Below, in pieces: positions 6,128 through 8,453 of a stretch of DNA of 8,453 bases. Within the stretch, counting starts at the first letter, position 1; each line of letters opens with the position of its first letter. Made by a program: the position numbers and the translations under genes. The notes under the pieces are model-generated. The model saw nothing but the letters and a program-made list of their open reading frames with translations, ran no database searches and was not told the origin of the DNA. Origin of the DNA: Deltaproteobacteria bacterium (GTDB lineage Bacteria; Desulfobacterota; Desulfarculia; Adiutricales; Adiutricaceae); NCBI GenBank assembly GCA_031278795.1, contig JAITJT010000009.1:1-8453 (forward strand), given 5' to 3'.

Positions 6128-6790
6128 CTAGGATCTCACCTTGAAGGTTTTTCCGCAGGAGTTGGCCATTAAACCAAAATCAATCTCATCGTGCCTCAAG
6201 GACACCCGGTAGCAGTCCCTTCCGTCAAGGGACTGGAAGGTGTAGAGCTCTCCGTAGCTTATCTCGGGGGCCTCGGCTAGGTAGTGCTTGACCTGGAGCT
6301 CCTCGATTGTCAATGCGTAAAAGCCGGTTTTATCTTTGTAGAGCCTCTGGGCGGCCATGAGCTCGGCCATGGCCCCGGTGGAGCGGTTCTCAAGGCGCCT
6401 CATTTTTTCATACTGGTTCAGTGGGTAAAAGAGCGAGCACACAGAAAGGCCAATAAAAATAGGGACCAAGAAAAGGAGGTACCTGTTGTAGTGCCTAGTG
6501 ACCTTGGTGTTTTGCAGATCCAGGTAGTCAAAGAAGAAGAAATAGAAAAAGTCCACGAAAAGCCAGATCCCAAAGCCTCCCAGGGTGAAGAGCATGAGGG
6601 CTCCACTCATGTAGCGTTTGAGGTAGAATCGGTGGAGTCCCAGAACGCCACCGAAAAAACACAAGAGTATGACCACGTTGCGGCTGTGGAGGGACTCTCC
6701 ATACACTACGTTCATGAAGGGGTACGCGCACATGGGGCAGTGGGTCATGTGCTCGTTCATGCGGGTTTGACATGCTGGGCAGTTTTTCAT
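6128..6790 (-). CDS. Zinc-ribbon / TM2-domain membrane protein with pilin-like C-terminal domain
   Basis: This is a 220-residue protein of unknown function. Residues 4-21 form a zinc ribbon (CPAC, ten residues, CPMC). Residues about 38-88 match the TM2 domain: two membrane helices around GGVLGLHRFYLKRYMSG, with a second helix ending in VDFFYFFFFDYL. A third helix spans 104-123. The part after it (about 127-220) begins with a charged helix leading into AAQRLYKDKTGFYALTIEEL, which resembles the A-x-x-x-Y-x-x-x-x-G-x-Y-x-x-x-x-x-x-L pattern of type IV pilins and pseudopilins. It holds two cysteines (193, 212) placed like a pilin D-region disulfide. There is no prepilin cleavage motif. With a cytoplasmic zinc ribbon and three helices, the C-terminal domain would be extracytoplasmic (inference). 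The ATG at 6790 has no clear Shine-Dalgarno sequence but is needed to keep the first CxxC; the next Met is residue 11. A promoter-like repeat lies 86-113 bp upstream. Confidence 0.85.
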   Translation of the reverse strand: MKNCPACQTRMNEHMTHCPMCAYPFMNVVYGESLHSRNVVILLCFFGGVLGLHRFYLKRYMSGALMLFTLGGFGIWLFVDFFYFFFFDYLDLQNTKVTRHYNRYLLFLVPIFIGLSVCSLFYPLNQYEKMRRLENRSTGAMAELMAAQRLYKDKTGFYALTIEELQVKHYLAEAPEISYGELYTFQSLDGRDCYRVSLRHDEIDFGLMANSCGKTFKVRS

Positions 6791-6870
6791 GGGCAGGGTG
6801 GGATGCTTAAATCAATCATTTCAATCTGGCGTTAAAGAAGGGATAGGAAAATCCACGTGCTTTATCTCCT

Positions 6871-6925
6871 CTAATAATATAAGAAAGAATTTTCAAAGGA
6901 CAAGGGCTGATAAGGAAAAATATCC
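6871..6925 (-). promoter_or_regulatory. Promoter-like repeat element, copy 1, upstream of the TM2-protein gene
   Basis: The minus strand has TTGTCC (6898-6903), a 16-bp spacer and TATATT (6876-6881). Transcription would start near 6869, about 80 nt before ATG 6790. The whole 55-bp segment aligns with the elements repeated at 7459-7515, 7911-7967 and 8362-8420: it shares AATATAAGA, TTTTCAAA, CAAGGGCT and GGAAAAA in the same order. It is the most diverged single copy and the only one directly in front of a gene. Confidence 0.55.
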
Positions 6926-7097
6926 TAGGGTAAGAGCTTCCGGATTTGTGCTATGGCGGCAAGGTAGGTAGTAGCGTAAGGTGCCTCTGTGAGGAGTAAG
7001 TGTAAGAGGAAGGCATAATAGTTGGATATATTGGTGGCCTTTGAGGAAATGTTGGAGGGCTAGGGAAACTCCAAACTGTGTTAGAAGCTAGGCGGCT

Positions 7098-7193
7098 TAG
7101 AGGCTGTTGAAGAAAACTTCTACGCTTGTACCCGCATATAAAATAATACACGACCCTTAGTACGTCAAGGGCTTGTGAAAGAAAAATTTTCAT
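7098..7193. repeat. Diverged copy of the promoter-like repeat (copy 2)
   Basis: This segment aligns, with scattered substitutions and small indels, to the first about 100 bp of the 452-bp unit starting at 7356. Shared blocks include GAAAACT, TATAAAATA, ACGTCAAGGGCTTG and AAAAATTTTC. On the minus strand it keeps TTGACG (7163-7168), a 17-bp spacer and TATTTT (7140-7145). The flanking bases 6926-7097 and 7194-7347 show no gene; the second has a G/T-rich stretch (7204-7262). Confidence 0.65.
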
Positions 7194-7355
7194 GGTGCAG
7201 TTTTGGCCCGCATTGTGGTGCCGTTGTGGGTGATTTAAATTGTGATGGTTGTGCATGTAGGTTAAAAAAGAGGTGTAAGCTGGGAAAGCCAGAAAAAAGG
7301 CCAGCCTTGTTTTAACAATCAGGCGCAGCTAAGAGCTTAAGACTCTGAGGCTCTA

Positions 7356-7807
7356 AGGTCTTGAGGAAAAACTCTTCGTTCATCCACGCTTATAAAATAT
7401 TACATGTTTCTCAAGATGTCAAGCCTTGCGGGAAAAAATATTTTCGCCCCAGAGGACTCGCTATAAATATAAGACATATTTTTCAAAAAGCAAGGGCTTT
7501 TGGAAAAAATATTTTCATGAAGAAATTTTTCCCGTCTTAGTCGTGGATGTGGCTTATGATTGTTAAGGGTTTCTAGGTGATAGAGGCGGAAAGAGTCTTT
7601 CTTTTAAGGATTTTTTGCTGTTTACTCTCAACAAGCAAGTACGTAAAGTTAGTTTTGGAAAAATCCCTTTTCATTGCTTTTAAGAGCTACAAAAAATAAA
7701 ACAAAGCGCGCCCCTATGAGTAATATAACAGGTGCCAAGAGCAGGACCGCTACCTTATGCGAAGGCTTCACTCTTTTCCGACAAAGGCCCTTGGAATCTA
7801 GGCTTTG
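7356..7807. repeat. 452-bp tandem repeat, unit A
   Basis: This is the first complete unit of a tandem array. It begins at AGGTCTTGAGG and is nearly identical to the next unit. It contains two promoter-like sub-elements 72 bp apart. The first has minus-strand TTGACA (7417-7422), 17 bp and TATTTT (7394-7399). The second has TTGCTT (7488-7493), 16 bp and TATATT (7466-7471). The remaining about 290 bp (7518-7807) has no gene. The homology to later units starts at about 7348, so the left junction is sharp. Confidence 0.93.
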
Positions 7808-8258
7808 AGGTCTTGAGGAAAAACTCTTCGTTCATCCACGCTTATAAAATATTACATGTTTCTCAAGATGTCAAGCCTTTCGGAAAAAAATATTTTCGCC
7901 CCAGAGGACTCGCTATAAATATAAGACATATTTTTCAAAAAGCAAGGGCTTTTGGAAAAAATATTATCATGAAGAAATTTTTTCCGTCTTAGTCGAGGAT
8001 GCTGCTTATGCTTGTTAAGGGTTTCTAGGTGATAGAGGCGGAAAGAGTCTTTCTTTCAAGGATTTTTTGCTGTTTACACTCAACAATCAAGTACGTAAGT
8101 TAGTTTTGGAAAAATCCCTCTCCGTAACTTTTCAGAGCTACAAAAAATAAAACAAAGGTCGCCCCTATGAGTAATATTACTGGTGCCAAGAGCAGAACCG
8201 CTACCTTTGCGAAGGCTGTACTCTTTTCCGACAAAAGGCCCTTGGAATCTAGGCTTTG
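7808..8258. repeat. 451-bp tandem repeat, unit B
   Basis: This unit follows unit A directly, with a few per cent substitutions and single-base indels by eye. It has the same two leftward promoter-like pairs: TGTCAA/AAAATA at 7869-7874 and 7846-7851 (17 bp apart), and AAGCAA/AATATA at 7940-7945 and 7918-7923 (16 bp apart), given as plus-strand bases. The single-base indels against its neighbours break every common reading frame through the outer part of the unit. The unit is therefore better read as non-coding. Confidence 0.93.
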
Positions 8259-8453
8259 AGGTCTTGAGGAAAAACTCTTCGTTCATCCACGCTTATATAA
8301 TATTACATGTTTCTCAAGATGTCAAGCCTTGCGGGAAAAAATATTTTCGTCCCAGAGGACTCGCTATAAATATAAGACATACTTTTCAAAAATCAAGGGC
8401 TTTTAGAAAAAATATTTTCGCCCCAGAGCTCTCGCTAGAAATATAAGACATAC
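8259..8453. repeat. 452-bp tandem repeat, unit C (cut by the window edge), with an extra sub-repeat
   Basis: Only the first 195 bp are present. The pair of promoter-like elements is kept: plus-strand TGTCAA at 8320-8325 with ATAATA at 8297-8302, and AATCAA at 8391-8396 with AATATA at 8369-8374. After about 8420 it departs from units A and B: instead of the ATGAAGAAATTT sequence it repeats the CGCCCCAGAG-CTCGCTA-AATATAAGACATAC block with a 71-bp period. A third sub-element therefore begins at about 8433 and runs off the end. Confidence 0.9.

Noticed and set aside
7272..7312. Possible leftward terminator (GGCTGGCC followed by T6 on the minus strand)
   Set aside because: The only stems possible are four or five base pairs with very short or long loops, and no gene ends there.
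7732..8446. Two similar plus-strand frames of 86 and 87 codons in adjacent repeat units, both opening with GTG
   Set aside because: Their N-terminal parts are in different frames relative to the shared DNA because of compensating single-base indels, the similarity is only that of the underlying repeat, and there is no Shine-Dalgarno sequence or known domain.
7356..8453. CRISPR array
   Set aside because: The period is about 450 bp with near-identical sequence throughout, without short direct repeats separated by unique spacers.
1..8453. tRNA, rRNA or riboswitch genes
   Set aside because: No cloverleaf, T-loop or other known RNA signature was recognised on either strand in the gene-free stretches, though structured RNAs without known motifs cannot be excluded by eye.

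Overview
The window looks like bacterial chromosome, most plausibly from a deltaproteobacterial (Desulfobacterota-like) lineage. The basis is a zinc-type GatB, a GatCAB amidotransferase for indirect tRNA charging, an HU-family protein and a zinc-ribbon/TM2 membrane protein. This placement is inference from protein character only. About half of the window has no recognisable gene. The genes are visibly G+C-rich and the spacers A+T-rich and full of repeats and palindromes. That pattern fits a genome with low coding density, such as a host-restricted or decaying one, but one window cannot settle it.

Layout, left to right. Bases 3-80 (+) are the last 25 codons of a dGTPase-family gene (dgt). A 15-bp tandem repeat array (93-224) follows, in the same reading frame as dgt just past its stop codon. 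Bases 225-762 hold only palindromes and inverted repeats. An HU-family gene lies at 763-1047 (-). Bases 1048-2559 carry no convincing gene, but contain several inverted repeats, a REP-like palindrome and a strong terminator hairpin.

Bases 2560-5894 (-) hold the housekeeping operon gatB-gatC-gatA, transcribed leftward, with a good sigma70-type promoter at 6003-6032. The three products form the amidotransferase that converts Glu-tRNA(Gln) and/or Asp-tRNA(Asn) to Gln-tRNA/Asn-tRNA. The gene order B-C-A differs from the common C-A-B. Upstream, also leftward, is a 220-aa membrane protein (6128-6790): zinc ribbon, TM2 domain, third membrane helix and a pilin-like C-terminal domain.

The right end (about 6871-8453) is the most unusual part. 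A short element of about 60 bp recurs at least nine times. Each complete copy carries a leftward sigma70-like -35/-10 pair at a fixed spacing of 16 or 17 bp. The leftmost copy sits where the promoter of the membrane-protein gene should be. Further right, pairs of these elements are embedded in a tandem repeat with a 451-452-bp period that runs off the window edge (two full units plus a partial third).
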